Assembly (NCBI RefSeq): GCF_001476285.1
Contig: NZ_LDRU01000026.1
Location: forward strand, 1 to 60,095
DNA from: Microbacterium testaceum
GTDB taxonomy: Bacteria; Actinomycetota; Actinomycetes; Actinomycetales; Microbacteriaceae
Length of the DNA: 60,095 bases
Reading direction: 5' to 3'
Shown: one piece after another, positions 1 to 8,625 of the stretch
Layout of the letters: each line of letters opens with the position of its first letter
How positions within the stretch are numbered: the stretch's first letter is position 1
Notes under the pieces: model-generated
What the model saw: the letters and a program-made list of their open reading frames with translations, nothing else
Told to the model about the DNA's origin: nothing
Databases searched by the model: none
Program-made: the position numbers and the translations under genes

Positions 1-506
1 CGTCGGGTCCCCGCGGCCTTCGCCGCCGAGTAGTGGGCATGCTCCGGCCACGCCTCCAGGTTGCCGACCGTGGACGCGGTCACGAGCAGGCGCCCCCATC
101 CGGCGTCCCGCATACCGGGCAGCGCCGAGCGGAACAGGCGCCACACCCCGGCCAGATCGACGTCGAGCAGGTCACGCCATGCGTCGTCGTCGAGCTCGGC
201 CGCGGGGACCCGACGCGCGATCGCGGCGTTGGCGACCGCGATGTCGAGCCGACCGAAACGCTCGCGCGCCGCGCCGACGAGAGCGTCGACCTGCTCGGGG
301 TCACGAACGTCGACACCCATGGCGAACGCCTCGCCGCCCTCTCCGGTGATCGTCGAGATCACGGCCATGGCGTCGTGCCCGTCGGGGGCGTAGTCGCCGA
401 TGACCACGCGGGCGCCGGCCCGCGCGAACGCGATCGACGTGGCCGCGCCGATCCCCGAGGCTCCGCCCGTGATGACGGCGACCCTTCCGTCGAGCTGTCC
501 TGTCAT
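1..506 (-). CDS. SDR family oxidoreductase, 3' end outside window
   Basis: About 168 residues are visible; the stop lies left of the window. The N-terminus has a Rossmann glycine motif (TGGASGIGAA, about residues 13-22), then VANAA where the NAG motif normally sits, a serine in LVTAST and YSAAK, so the Ser-Tyr-Lys catalytic set of classical short-chain dehydrogenases is present. It should oxidise or reduce an alcohol/ketone with NAD(P) in the cytoplasm. It is the last visible gene of the minus-strand operon, 124 bases beyond a second SDR. The substrate cannot be read from the sequence; the operon suggests a step in catabolism of an imported nucleoside-like compound. Confidence 0.85.
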   Translation of the reverse strand, partial: MTGQLDGRVAVITGGASGIGAATSIAFARAGARVVIGDYAPDGHDAMAVISTITGEGGEAFAMGVDVRDPEQVDALVGAARERFGRLDIAVANAAIARRVPAAELDDDAWRDLLDVDLAGVWRLFRSALPGMRDAGWGRLLVTASTVGNLEAWPEHAHYSAAKAAGTR

Positions 507-630
507 GATGCTGCCCTTCCGCGTCCCGTGGACGCCGTGCTGGGGGTGGGCACCGCGTGCCCGTGGGACCCGATGCGCTGGATGGACCCGGCGACCGCGG
601 CGGATGCGGCTCGTCGGATCCGAGCGATCG

Positions 631-1425
631 TTAGTACGCCAGCCATCCGCCGTCGACGGCGAGCACGTGCCCGCTGACGAAGGTGCACTCGGGCGAGGCG
701 AGGAAGCGGACCGCCCGCGCGACGTCGATCGGCCGCCCGAGACGCGGGAAAGGAGTCCGCGACAGGGAGAAGCGCGTCGCCTCGTCGATCGTGCCGTGGT
801 CGAGGTAGTCGCGTTCGCCGGGGTGGGTACCGGTGATTATGCGTCCGGGGGCGACCGCGTTGACGACGATGCCCTCGCTCGCGAAGTCGACCGCCAACTG
901 CCGGGTGAGTTGGGCGACACCGGCCTTGGCCACCCCGTAGGTCACCGCGTGGGGGGCTGCGGTGATGCCCAGTTGCGACGAGACGTTGACGATCCGCCCG
1001 CGGACGCCCTCGGCATCCGGTTCCTGTTCCAACAGGGTGGGCATCACGGAGCGGCTCACGAGGAATTGCGAGCGCAGGTTGAGAGCCATGTCGGTCTCCC
1101 ACGTCTCGTCGTCGGTGCCGAGGAGGGTGGAGGGGCCGAAGCGCCCCGCGTTGTTGACCAGCACGTCGATGCGGCCCTCCTCGGCGCGGATCGACGCCAC
1201 CAACGCCTCGACCGATGCCGTCGAGGTGACGTCGACCTGCGCGAACCGGGCGGACCCGCCCGAGGCGGTGATGCGCTCGTCGGTGGGAGGCTCGCCCGGC
1301 TCCTTCGGCTCTCGGCTCAGATCGCCCACGATCACGTGTACGCCGGAGGCGCCCAGCAGCTCGGCGGTCGCCCGGCCGAGGCCCGAGGCCCCGCCGGTGA
1401 CGACGGCGACGCGCTCGTGGCTCAT
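631..1425 (-). CDS. SDR family NAD(P)-dependent oxidoreductase
   Basis: A 264-residue classical short-chain dehydrogenase. Visible motifs are TGGASGLG near residue 10, VNNAG near residue 90, a serine in IVNVSS and YGVAK near residue 160, giving the Ser-Tyr-Lys set. The C-terminal FVSGHVLAVDGG is usual for the family. Its ATG overlaps the stop of the DUF1185 gene by four bases (ATGA), so translation is probably coupled. It differs clearly from the SDR at 1-506, so the operon carries two distinct dehydrogenases. The substrate is unknown. Confidence 0.9.
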   Translation of the reverse strand: MSHERVAVVTGGASGLGRATAELLGASGVHVIVGDLSREPKEPGEPPTDERITASGGSARFAQVDVTSTASVEALVASIRAEEGRIDVLVNNAGRFGPSTLLGTDDETWETDMALNLRSQFLVSRSVMPTLLEQEPDAEGVRGRIVNVSSQLGITAAPHAVTYGVAKAGVAQLTRQLAVDFASEGIVVNAVAPGRIITGTHPGERDYLDHGTIDEATRFSLSRTPFPRLGRPIDVARAVRFLASPECTFVSGHVLAVDGGWLAY

Positions 1426-2000
1426 CGCAGCCCACCGCCGGTGATCTCGTCGGCGCGCAGGCCACCGACGCGCTCGTGCGGTCGCGGCCCGGAGGCGACA
1501 CCGACCACGACGAACAGCTCGTCGGGCTTGGGTACGTCGGGCGCGGTGATCATCACGGAGTCGTAGTGCGAGCGCACGTACAACGCGTCCTTGTGCGCGA
1601 GAGGGATGTCGAGGGATGCCCCGGCCGCCGCGACCTTCGACGACGACGAGATCCAGGCTTCGCCGCCGCCCACCGCTTCACGGAAGGCATCGCCGAAGAT
1701 CGTCGTCACGCACGCGACCAGGTGCTCCTGTTCGCCGGCGAGACCCGCGATGCCACCCTTGCCGTAGCTCTGCACGGGCAGGCCGCCCAGCAGAGCCGCG
1801 GCGCGGGCGCCGAGCTCGCGCCCGAGTTCCGCGCTCGGTTCGGTCAGCTCCGACAGGTCTTGGACCCGCTGCCCCGCGAACGGGTTCGCGATCACCACCC
1901 CGACCGCCGCCTTGACCAGGGGCGTGCTCAAGGGCTCGCCGCCGTCGTGTCGCACTTCTTCGACGTGCGATACCCATTTGCGGATGCTGTAGCTGCTCAT
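1422..2000 (-). CDS. AA_synth (DUF1185, PF06684) family protein
   Basis: 192 residues resembling the 'amino acid synthesis' family, whose known structure is a duplicated YjgF-like fold. The biochemical role of the family is not established. Recognisable family features are the early KAAVGVVIANPFAG segment, YGKGGIAG in the middle, and IPLAHKDALYVRSHYD near residue 130. It starts 24 bases after the nucleoside hydrolase and overlaps the downstream SDR by four bases. YjgF-like folds also occur in ring-opening amidohydrolases (cyanuric acid hydrolase, barbiturase), so a role on an N-heterocycle is possible. That is inference. Confidence 0.75.
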   Translation of the reverse strand: MSSYSIRKWVSHVEEVRHDGGEPLSTPLVKAAVGVVIANPFAGQRVQDLSELTEPSAELGRELGARAAALLGGLPVQSYGKGGIAGLAGEQEHLVACVTTIFGDAFREAVGGGEAWISSSSKVAAAGASLDIPLAHKDALYVRSHYDSVMITAPDVPKPDELFVVVGVASGPRPHERVGGLRADEITGGGLR

Positions 2001-2023
2001 TTGCGTCTTTCTCGCTCAGAAGA

Positions 2024-2983
2024 TCAGCCGCCGAAGGCGGTGACGAGGTGGTCGGGGAACGTGCCGTCGGTGGTCAGAGCGACACGGCAGTTGCCGTCGG
2101 GCTGGTCTGGGAACCCCTTCCATCGGCCGCGGGTGTCGCAGACTGTCGCGCCGCGGGACGGGCCGTCGGAGCAGTCCACCTCGACGTGCACGAGGGGGAA
2201 CACCGAGGGGACGACCTCACCCGTGAGGATGGCGGCGGCGACCGCATCGTGGCAGGGGGATGAGCGTCGGCCGTAGGAATCGACGCCGTAGCCGTCGAAG
2301 TAGAACTCCGTCGTGCGGGCCACGAAGTCGGCGATCGGGTTGCCGGCGGCCTCCAGCCGCGAGATGTGCGCCGGAGTGACGACCTCGGTCATCGTGACGT
2401 CCAGCGGCACGAGGGTCGTCGGCCAGTCGGCGGCGATGACCCGTTGCGCCGCCTCGGGGTCGTGGATGATGTTCGCCTCCGCCGCGGGGCTCTGGTTGCC
2501 CGCGACATCCGCCGCGCCGCCCATGATGACGACGTCCACGACGCGGTCGGTCAGATCGGCGATCCGGTCCAGTGCGTGGGCGAGGTTCGTCAGCGGCGCG
2601 ACGGCGAGGATGCGGAGGCTGCCCCGGTGGCGCTCGGACAGCTCATCGATCAGAGCGACCGCGTCGAGCGGGCTCACCGTCGTCGACACCTGCATCGGCA
2701 GTCCCGAGTCGCCCAGCCCGTCGGAGCCGTGCACGTGGGTCGCCAGGTAGGTCACCTCGCCCACGAGCGGCTTCTCGGCGCCGATCGCCACGGGGATGTC
2801 GGCGCGGTCGGCCAGTTCGAGCACGCGGAGAGAGTTGCGGGCGCAGACGGCGGCGGTGTTGTTGCCGAAGACGGTCGTGATGCCGACCACCTCGATGTCG
2901 GTGCGCTGCAAGAGGTACAGCAGGGCCATGGCGTCGTCGACGCCGGTGTCGCAGTCGACGAGGACGGGGGTGCGGTCGTGCAT
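2024..2983 (-). CDS. Nucleoside hydrolase (IUNH family)
   Basis: 319 residues, normal for inosine-uridine-type nucleoside N-ribohydrolases. The N-terminal calcium-binding signature is present as VDCDTGVDDAMAL (residues about 9-21), with VFGN near residue 40, VVIMGGA near 150, and NIIHDPEAA near 170. The enzyme cleaves the N-glycosidic bond of a nucleoside to base plus ribose. It lies directly downstream of a Bmp-type ABC importer of the kind used for nucleosides, so the transporter probably supplies its substrate. Base specificity cannot be told. Confidence 0.9.
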   Translation of the reverse strand: MHDRTPVLVDCDTGVDDAMALLYLLQRTDIEVVGITTVFGNNTAAVCARNSLRVLELADRADIPVAIGAEKPLVGEVTYLATHVHGSDGLGDSGLPMQVSTTVSPLDAVALIDELSERHRGSLRILAVAPLTNLAHALDRIADLTDRVVDVVIMGGAADVAGNQSPAAEANIIHDPEAAQRVIAADWPTTLVPLDVTMTEVVTPAHISRLEAAGNPIADFVARTTEFYFDGYGVDSYGRRSSPCHDAVAAAILTGEVVPSVFPLVHVEVDCSDGPSRGATVCDTRGRWKGFPDQPDGNCRVALTTDGTFPDHLVTAFGG

Positions 2984-3023
2984 GGGACTCCGTAGCGGGT
3001 AGGGCGGGAAAAGATCTGCGAGG

Positions 3024-3968
3024 TCAGCCGCGCGGAATGACGGCGGGGAGGAACGAGGTGTCGGAGACGTCGCTGCGCGCGCTGCGCCGCTCCCGGATCG
3101 ACCGCAACGCCAGTGCCACGATGGCCGCGACGTAGGGCAGGGAATGGAGGAGTTGCTGGTCGATGAGCTGAGCGCTCTGCAACTGGATGGCCAGGGCCGT
3201 CGCCGCGCCGAAGATGATCGAGGCGGTCGCCGTTCCCAGCGGCGTCGCGCCGCCGAAGATGACGGCCGCGAACGCGATGAAGCCGATTCCCGCCGTCAGG
3301 TCGAAGGTGAACGAGGCCACCGAGCTGAGGGTGAGATAGGCCCCGCCCACGCCGGCAAGAGCTCCGCTGACCAGCAGCGCCGTGGTGCGGATGACGACGG
3401 GACGGATGCCGGCGGCCGCGGCGGCCTCGTCGGATTCGCCCACGACGCGCACGTGCAGACCCCAGCGCGTGCGGGCGAGCACGATGCCGCAGACGACAAC
3501 GATCACGATCACGATGAACAGGAACGCGCTCTGCTTGTCGAGAGCGCGGCCGAGCACCGGGATCTGCTCGAGGGGGCCGAGCGGGATGCGGGGGATGAGA
3601 GGCGCCCCCTGCGGGGTGTACGTCCCGGTGGAGCCGAGGACGTTCTGCACCACCAGCAGCGCGATGCCCGTGGCGAGCATGTTGGCCGCGATGCCCGCGA
3701 TGAGGATGTCGCACTGCAGCACGTACGCCGCCGCGGCCAGCAGGGCCGCGTATGCCATTCCCGCGATGATCGCGGCCAGCACGCCGATCCACGGGTTGCC
3801 CGTGGCCGCGGTCACCGACAGCGCCGCGAGGGCGGCGAGGAGCATAATGCCGTCCAAGGCGATGTTCGTGGCGCGCGCGCGTTCGGCGAACATCCCCCCG
3901 AAGGCGGTCACGATGATCGGGATGGTGCTCGCCAGTGCGAGGGAGAGGAAGTCGCCGACGACGTTCAT
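3024..3968 (-). CDS. ABC transporter permease (Bmp/nucleoside type, second subunit)
   Basis: 314 residues with about eight to ten hydrophobic helices. The N-terminus reads MNVVGDFLSLALASTIPIIV, then the family's EraRatNIALDG-like segment. This is a BPD_transp_2 permease like those that pair in Bmp nucleoside importers. The start is the ATG that overlaps the stop of the upstream permease in ATGA (3965-3968). The frame is open much further upstream, but that part is antisense-like and overlaps the partner gene. It forms the membrane channel with the permease at 3965-5047. Confidence 0.88.
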   Translation of the reverse strand: MNVVGDFLSLALASTIPIIVTAFGGMFAERARATNIALDGIMLLAALAALSVTAATGNPWIGVLAAIIAGMAYAALLAAAAYVLQCDILIAGIAANMLATGIALLVVQNVLGSTGTYTPQGAPLIPRIPLGPLEQIPVLGRALDKQSAFLFIVIVIVVVCGIVLARTRWGLHVRVVGESDEAAAAAGIRPVVIRTTALLVSGALAGVGGAYLTLSSVASFTFDLTAGIGFIAFAAVIFGGATPLGTATASIIFGAATALAIQLQSAQLIDQQLLHSLPYVAAIVALALRSIRERRSARSDVSDTSFLPAVIPRG

Positions 3969-5047
3969 GAAGACGCCTTTCCGCCGATGCGCTGGCTGGT
4001 GATGAGGAGGATGAGCACGCCCTGCAGCACGAACACGAGTGAGAACGGCACGTCCGAGACCGACTGCATGGCCGTCGCGCCGGTGATCAGCGAGGCGTAG
4101 AGCGCGCCGGCGACGACGATGCCGAGCGGTCGCAGCCGCCCGATCATCGCGACGGTGATGCCGAGGAAGCCGTACTGCGGCGAGAACCCTTCGATGTAGG
4201 AGTGCGTCACGCCCATCACGGCCAAACCGCCCGCGAGACCCGCCAGCGCCCCCGAGGCGAGCATCGACCCACCCAGGTACCGGGCCGAACGGAAGCCCAG
4301 GTACTCGGCGAAGGCGGGCTGGATGCCGGAGACCGCGGCGCGCATGCCGGTCCGGGTGCGCTCGGACCAGATCCATACGGCGGCGACCAGGACGAGGACG
4401 AGTACCACGCCGATGTTGGCCTGCGAGGGCGGGAGGATGGCCCACAGCCAGAGGGACCGATCCAGCGGCGGCGTCTCGACGGCGCCGGAGCTGGGGTCGC
4501 GGAAGTAATTGTTCACAAGGAACAGCGCGACGTCGGCGGCGACGTAGTTGGCCATGAGCGTGGTGAGGATCTCGTTGGTGCGCCACTTCACGCGCAGGAG
4601 CGTGGGGATGGCGATCCACAGCGCACCGGCCGCGCTCGCCGCCACGAGGGCCGCGACCTGGGCGAGGAACCCTCCGGTGCCCACGAGCGGGGCGGTGACG
4701 GCGGCTGCGAGACCCCCGAGCACGAGCTGTCCCTCGGTGCCGATGTTGAAAGCCCCGGCGCGGAAGGCCACGGTCGACGCCAGGGCCGCGGTGATGAGGA
4801 TCGTCGCGATGGCGATCATCGTGCCGACGGAGTACGGGTTGCGGAAGGTGCCGAAGATGAACGCGCCGAAGGCGACGAACGGCTGGTCGGCGGTGACGAG
4901 GATGATGACGAAGCACAGGGCGACGCCGATGAGCACGGCCAGGACGGATTGACGGATGCCCAGCGGCACGACGCGCAGCGGGGTGGCCAGTACACCGGCC
5001 AGGCGCTTGGTCGCCGGGATCGGCTCGGGGGCGGTCGCGGGGATCAC
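3965..5047 (-). CDS. ABC transporter permease (Bmp/nucleoside type, first subunit)
   Basis: 360 residues with several hydrophobic segments, and FRAGAFNIGTEGQLVLGGL about midway, typical of BPD_transp_2 permeases of nucleoside importers. I place the start at GTG 5047, whose first bases overlap the stop of the ATP-binding gene (GTGA). This puts a short basic N-terminus before the first helix. The open frame continues upstream but would run deep inside the ATPase gene. It works with the neighbouring permease, ATPase and lipoprotein. Confidence 0.87.
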   Translation of the reverse strand: MIPATAPEPIPATKRLAGVLATPLRVVPLGIRQSVLAVLIGVALCFVIILVTADQPFVAFGAFIFGTFRNPYSVGTMIAIATILITAALASTVAFRAGAFNIGTEGQLVLGGLAAAVTAPLVGTGGFLAQVAALVAASAAGALWIAIPTLLRVKWRTNEILTTLMANYVAADVALFLVNNYFRDPSSGAVETPPLDRSLWLWAILPPSQANIGVVLVLVLVAAVWIWSERTRTGMRAAVSGIQPAFAEYLGFRSARYLGGSMLASGALAGLAGGLAVMGVTHSYIEGFSPQYGFLGITVAMIGRLRPLGIVVAGALYASLITGATAMQSVSDVPFSLVFVLQGVLILLITSQRIGGKASS

Positions 5048-6561
5048 TGTGCTCCTCCTTCGAGCATTGCGCGTCCGACCTGCTGTTCGGTCGGTCGCAC
5101 GAGCGGGTCGGCGAACTCGGCGACGATGCGACCCGATGAGATGACCAGCACACGGTCGGCGGTCTGCGTGACTTCTTCGATCTCGCTGGAGACGAGCAGG
5201 ACCGCGGCGCCCCGATCGCGCTGCTCGACGAGACGCGAGCGGACGGCGGCGGTGGCGGCGATGTCGAGACCGCGGGTGGGCTCGGCGCAGACGACGATCG
5301 CGGGCTCCCGCGACAGCTCGCGCGAGAGCACCATCTTCTGCGCATTGCCGCCGGACAGGCGACGCGCGAGCTGACGTGGGGAGCGGGCGCGGACGTCGTA
5401 GGTGCGCATGAGGTTCGTCACCAGCTCGCCGATACGACGGCGATCGAGAAGACGGCGGCCGACCGCCGGGGTGTCGAGGTAGCCGACGGCGATGTTCTCG
5501 GCGACCGGCCAATAGCCGGCCATGCCGCGACCCTGGCGGTCTTCGGGCACATGGGCCATCCCGGCGGCCCGCGCCGAGGCGGGGTGCATGTTGGTCGTGT
5601 CTCGCCCGGCCACCTCGACCGTGCCGGAGTCCACGCGGCGGAGTCCGGTGATCGCCTCGACGAGTTCTGTCTGGCCGTTTCCCGCCACCCCGAGGAGGCC
5701 GACGATCTCTCCCGCGCGCACGTCGAGGCTCACCCCGTCGACGACCTCGATGCCGCGAGCGTTACGCACACGTAGGTCACTGACGCGCAGCTTTCTCTCT
5801 CCGGGTGTGCCGCGCGGCACGTCGGTCGCGGTCTCCTGCGCCCGGCCGATGATGAGCTCGGCCAGATCGGCGTTGGTGACGTCGTCGATCGAGCAGTGGG
5901 CGACACGCTGTCCGCTGCGCAGCACCGTGACCTCGTCGGCGATACGCCGCACCTCATGGAGGTGGTGACTGATGAGGATGACCGCCAGACCGCGCTCGGC
6001 GAAACCGCGCACCACCTCGAAGAAGCGGTCGGTCTCGGCGGGGGTGAGCACCGCGGTCGGCTCGTCGAGCACGAGCACGCGGACGTCCTGGGAGAGGGCG
6101 CGCAGGATCTCGACTCGCTGCTGGCCGCCGACCGACAGGGTCCGAACGATGTCGGTGGGGTCGACGTCCAAGCCGAATTCGCGCGCGACGCGGGCGGCGC
6201 GGTCGATCTGCGCACGGCGGTCGACGAGGCCGCCGCGCACCGGCTCGCGACCGAGAGCGACGTTCTCGGCAACGGTGAGCGAGGGGACCAGCTTGAAGTG
6301 CTGGTGGACCATGCCGATGCCGGCGTCCAATGCCCGTCGCGGCGAGGTGATCGCGACGGGGTGGCCGTCGATCTCGATGCTGCCTTCGTCGGGACGTTCG
6401 AGCCCGAAGAGGCAGTTCATCAGCGTCGACTTGCCGGCCCCGTTCTCGCCGAGGAGTGCATGGATGCTGCCCGCGCGTACGTCGAGGTCGACGTGGTCGA
6501 CCGCGGTCATCGAGCCGAAGCGTTTGACGATGCCGCGAAGGCGCAGCAGGGGCGTGTCCAT
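5044..6561 (-). CDS. Bmp-type ABC transporter ATP-binding protein, two NBDs
   Basis: 505 residues with two ABC cassettes. The first has Walker A GENGAGKST (about 37-45), signature LSVGGQQRVE and Walker B VLVLDEPTAVL. The second has a degenerate nucleotide loop GVAGNGQTELV (about 295), signature LSGGNAQKM, and IVVCAEPTRGLD, where the Walker B aspartate is replaced (C/A), as is common in the second half of sugar/nucleoside-type twin ATPases. It energises the two following permeases. The start ATG lies 31 bases after the lipoprotein stop with a GGAGATCCC ribosome site. Confidence 0.92.
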   Translation of the reverse strand: MDTPLLRLRGIVKRFGSMTAVDHVDLDVRAGSIHALLGENGAGKSTLMNCLFGLERPDEGSIEIDGHPVAITSPRRALDAGIGMVHQHFKLVPSLTVAENVALGREPVRGGLVDRRAQIDRAARVAREFGLDVDPTDIVRTLSVGGQQRVEILRALSQDVRVLVLDEPTAVLTPAETDRFFEVVRGFAERGLAVILISHHLHEVRRIADEVTVLRSGQRVAHCSIDDVTNADLAELIIGRAQETATDVPRGTPGERKLRVSDLRVRNARGIEVVDGVSLDVRAGEIVGLLGVAGNGQTELVEAITGLRRVDSGTVEVAGRDTTNMHPASARAAGMAHVPEDRQGRGMAGYWPVAENIAVGYLDTPAVGRRLLDRRRIGELVTNLMRTYDVRARSPRQLARRLSGGNAQKMVLSRELSREPAIVVCAEPTRGLDIAATAAVRSRLVEQRDRGAAVLLVSSEIEEVTQTADRVLVISSGRIVAEFADPLVRPTEQQVGRAMLEGGAQ

Positions 6562-6592
6562 GGGATCTCCTCGGGAGAACGGGGCGGCTGGG

Positions 6593-7627
6593 TCAGAGCG
6601 CCGTGTCGACCTTGATCTGGCCGTCGACCACCTGCTGGCGGAGGTCGTCGACCTTCTTCTGGATGTCGGACGGCACGAGGGCGTCGTTGAAGGCGATGCC
6701 GACGCCGTCGTTGGCGATGTTGCCGACGATCGTGGTGCCCGGCTCGAGCGTGCCCGCCTGGAACGACTTGATGGCGTCGTAGATCGTGTTCCCGACGTTC
6801 TTCAGGGCGCTGGCCGGGGTGGAGTCGGGGTGCAGGTCGTTCTGGTTGGAGTCGGTACCGATCGCGTAGCGGCCACTGTCGGCGCCGGCCTGGAGCACAC
6901 CGAGTCCGGCCGCTCCGGCGACCTGGTAGACCACATCCGCACCGTCCTTGTAGATCGACGTGGCCACGTCGTAGCCGACCTGCGAACTGGCGAAGTCGTT
7001 GGTGAAGCGCACGTCCACGGTGATCGACGGGTCGACGGCGTGCACGCCCTGCGTGAAGCCGACGATGAAGTCACGGATGACGGGAATGTCCTTGCCGCCG
7101 ACGAGACCGACCTTCTTGCTCCCCGTGGCGCGCGGGAACGACGTGGGGTTGGAGGTGATCTGGGCGGCGAGCGCGCCGACCAGGAAGGCACCCTCGTTCT
7201 GCGCGTAGCTGATGCCGGTCACGTTGTCACCCACGGAGGGCGAGTCGAAGATCAGGTACTTCTGATCCGGGAACTGCGGAGCGACCTTCTCCAGGGTGGA
7301 TGCCACGACGGTGCCGCCCGTGACGATCAGCTGGTTGTCGCCGGAGGCCGAGGCCTCGGTCAGGTTGCGTTCCCACGCGGGAGCGTCGTCGGCGCCGGCC
7401 TCGATGACCTTGACCTTGGCGCCGAGGTCTTCGCCGGCGCGCATGAGCCCCTCGTTGGCCGAGTCCATGAAGCTCTTGTCGCCGAGCTGCCCCGACAGGG
7501 GGGCGACGATCGACAGTTGCGAGCTGGAGGTGGGGTCGGACGACGAGGAGCCGCTGCACCCGCTGAGGGTGAGAGCGGCGGTGGCCGCGAGGGCAGCGGC
7601 GATGAGCAGGGGCTTCTTGCGGTGCAT
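6593..7627 (-). CDS. BMP family ABC transporter substrate-binding lipoprotein
   Basis: 344 residues. A lipoprotein signal peptide ends in LTLSGC, with the lipidated Cys near residue 24, followed by a Ser-rich linker. The mature part matches the Bmp/Med family: SIVAPLSGQLGDKSF, then QKYLIFDS, SYAQNEGAFLVGALA, KVGLVGGKDIPVI and ADVVYQVAGAAGLG. The family binds nucleosides or related purines outside the membrane. It is the first transporter gene, nine bases after the hydrolase stop, with a TAAGGAG site just before ATG. Confidence 0.93.
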   Translation of the reverse strand: MHRKKPLLIAAALAATAALTLSGCSGSSSSDPTSSSQLSIVAPLSGQLGDKSFMDSANEGLMRAGEDLGAKVKVIEAGADDAPAWERNLTEASASGDNQLIVTGGTVVASTLEKVAPQFPDQKYLIFDSPSVGDNVTGISYAQNEGAFLVGALAAQITSNPTSFPRATGSKKVGLVGGKDIPVIRDFIVGFTQGVHAVDPSITVDVRFTNDFASSQVGYDVATSIYKDGADVVYQVAGAAGLGVLQAGADSGRYAIGTDSNQNDLHPDSTPASALKNVGNTIYDAIKSFQAGTLEPGTTIVGNIANDGVGIAFNDALVPSDIQKKVDDLRQQVVDGQIKVDTAL

Positions 7628-7636
7628 GGGTGCTCC

Positions 7637-8476
7637 TTAGAGGGCGGTAGGTGTGTCGCGGGTGAGGAGGAAGTCGTTGATCATCGCGGCGAGCCGTGCG
7701 GGATCTTCGACGTGGAGGTAGTGCTGCAGGTCGGGGACGATGTGCAGGCGGGAGTCGGGGATGAGCTCGTGCAGCGTGCGCGACATCCGGGGAGTGGAAC
7801 CCCGGTCGTTCTCGCCCGTGACGATCAGCGTCGGACAGGCGATGCGCGCGGGGCTGTCCCCGAGATCGGCGGTGGCCAGGATGCCGTAGACCTCGGCGTA
7901 TCCGACGGGATCGACCCCGCTGACGATCTGCACTTCGACGTCCACCACGGCGGGTTCGAGCCGGGCGAAGTCGCTCGTGAACCATCGTTCGACGCTCGAG
8001 CGAGCGAGGTCGCCGGGCACGCGAGTGCGGACGTCGGCCCAGCGTGAGAGCGCGCGCAACTGCTCCTGCGGCGTCCGATCGGCGATGGAGTTGAGCAGCA
8101 CGAGTGCGTTCACCCGCTCCGGGTGGGCGAGTGCGAGCTGCTGTGCGAAGAGGGCCCCGACCGAGAACCCGATCACGCTCGCGGCGCCGATGCCCTCGGC
8201 ATCCAGGACGCGCACGATGTCGTCCACGATGTGGTCCGGTCGATAGGGCGGCTCGGGGGCTTCGGAGTCCCCGTGACCGCGATAGTCCGGCAGGACGAGA
8301 CGCAGGCCCTCGTCGAGGGCGGGAACGAGACGCCACCACGTGCGCGAGGAACTGCCGACGCCGTGCAACAGCACGACAGGATGCGAGCCGTCGCCGTGCA
8401 CACGGTAGGCGATGCGGGGTGCGCCGACAGTGTGGCGGAGACCGCGATCTTGGGAAAGAGGGGCAGCTTCTTGCAT
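7637..8476 (-). CDS. Alpha/beta-fold hydrolase, first gene of the operon
   Basis: 279 residues from ATG 8476. The oxyanion region VVLLHGVGSS lies near residue 35, the nucleophile elbow is GFSVG (Ser near 106), an acid sits after LIVTGEND, and the catalytic His is probably in LQHYLHVED. It resembles 3-oxoadipate enol-lactonase and other small esterases/lactonases. A longer open frame reaches 8575, but the promoter-like sequence at 8486-8515 would start transcription about three bases before this ATG, so I prefer the short form, which may be leaderless. The substrate is unknown; ester, lactone or amide cleavage in the operon's pathway is likely. Confidence 0.85.
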   Translation of the reverse strand: MQEAAPLSQDRGLRHTVGAPRIAYRVHGDGSHPVVLLHGVGSSSRTWWRLVPALDEGLRLVLPDYRGHGDSEAPEPPYRPDHIVDDIVRVLDAEGIGAASVIGFSVGALFAQQLALAHPERVNALVLLNSIADRTPQEQLRALSRWADVRTRVPGDLARSSVERWFTSDFARLEPAVVDVEVQIVSGVDPVGYAEVYGILATADLGDSPARIACPTLIVTGENDRGSTPRMSRTLHELIPDSRLHIVPDLQHYLHVEDPARLAAMINDFLLTRDTPTAL

Positions 8477-8485
8477 GGTAGGTGG

Positions 8486-8519
8486 ATTATTGACACAGCC
8501 GGTCTGCCATGTCAATAAC
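8486..8519. promoter_or_regulatory. Mirror-image divergent promoter pair with embedded operator
   Basis: A perfect inverted repeat TTATTGACA / TGTCAATAA (8487-8495 and 8510-8518, spacer 14) is placed so that each arm supplies a TTGACA -35 box for one strand and the -10 box for the other. Minus strand: TTGACA (8515-8510), 18 bases, AATAAT (8491-8486). Plus strand: TTGACA (8490-8495), 18 bases, AATAAC (8514-8519). The minus promoter would start about 8479, next to the hydrolase ATG at 8476. The dyad is also the natural operator for the GntR protein encoded at 8626. Promoter activity is inferred. Confidence 0.65.
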
Positions 8520-8597
8520 CGGGTTTTACGGGTCCCGTAGCCGAAAAACCCCTGAAACAAGCTGTTTACTTGCATGCATGCGCGGTCAATTGACTTG

Positions 8598-8616
8598 CTT
8601 GTTCTTAAAGAGCAAG
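8598..8616. promoter_or_regulatory. Imperfect palindrome upstream of the GntR gene
   Basis: CTTGTTCTTAAAGAGCAAG is a 19-base palindrome with 8 of 9 arm positions matching. It ends nine bases before the ATG at 8626. The position suits autoregulation by the GntR/FCD protein, but its sequence differs from the dyad at 8487-8518, so the two may not bind the same protein. Confidence 0.4.
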
Positions 8617-8625
8617 ACTTATGCC

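Noticed and set aside
8509..8625. N-terminal extension of the GntR protein
   Set aside because: It would begin inside the promoter dyad, has AT-rich non-coding composition, and the family fold begins at the ATG at 8626.
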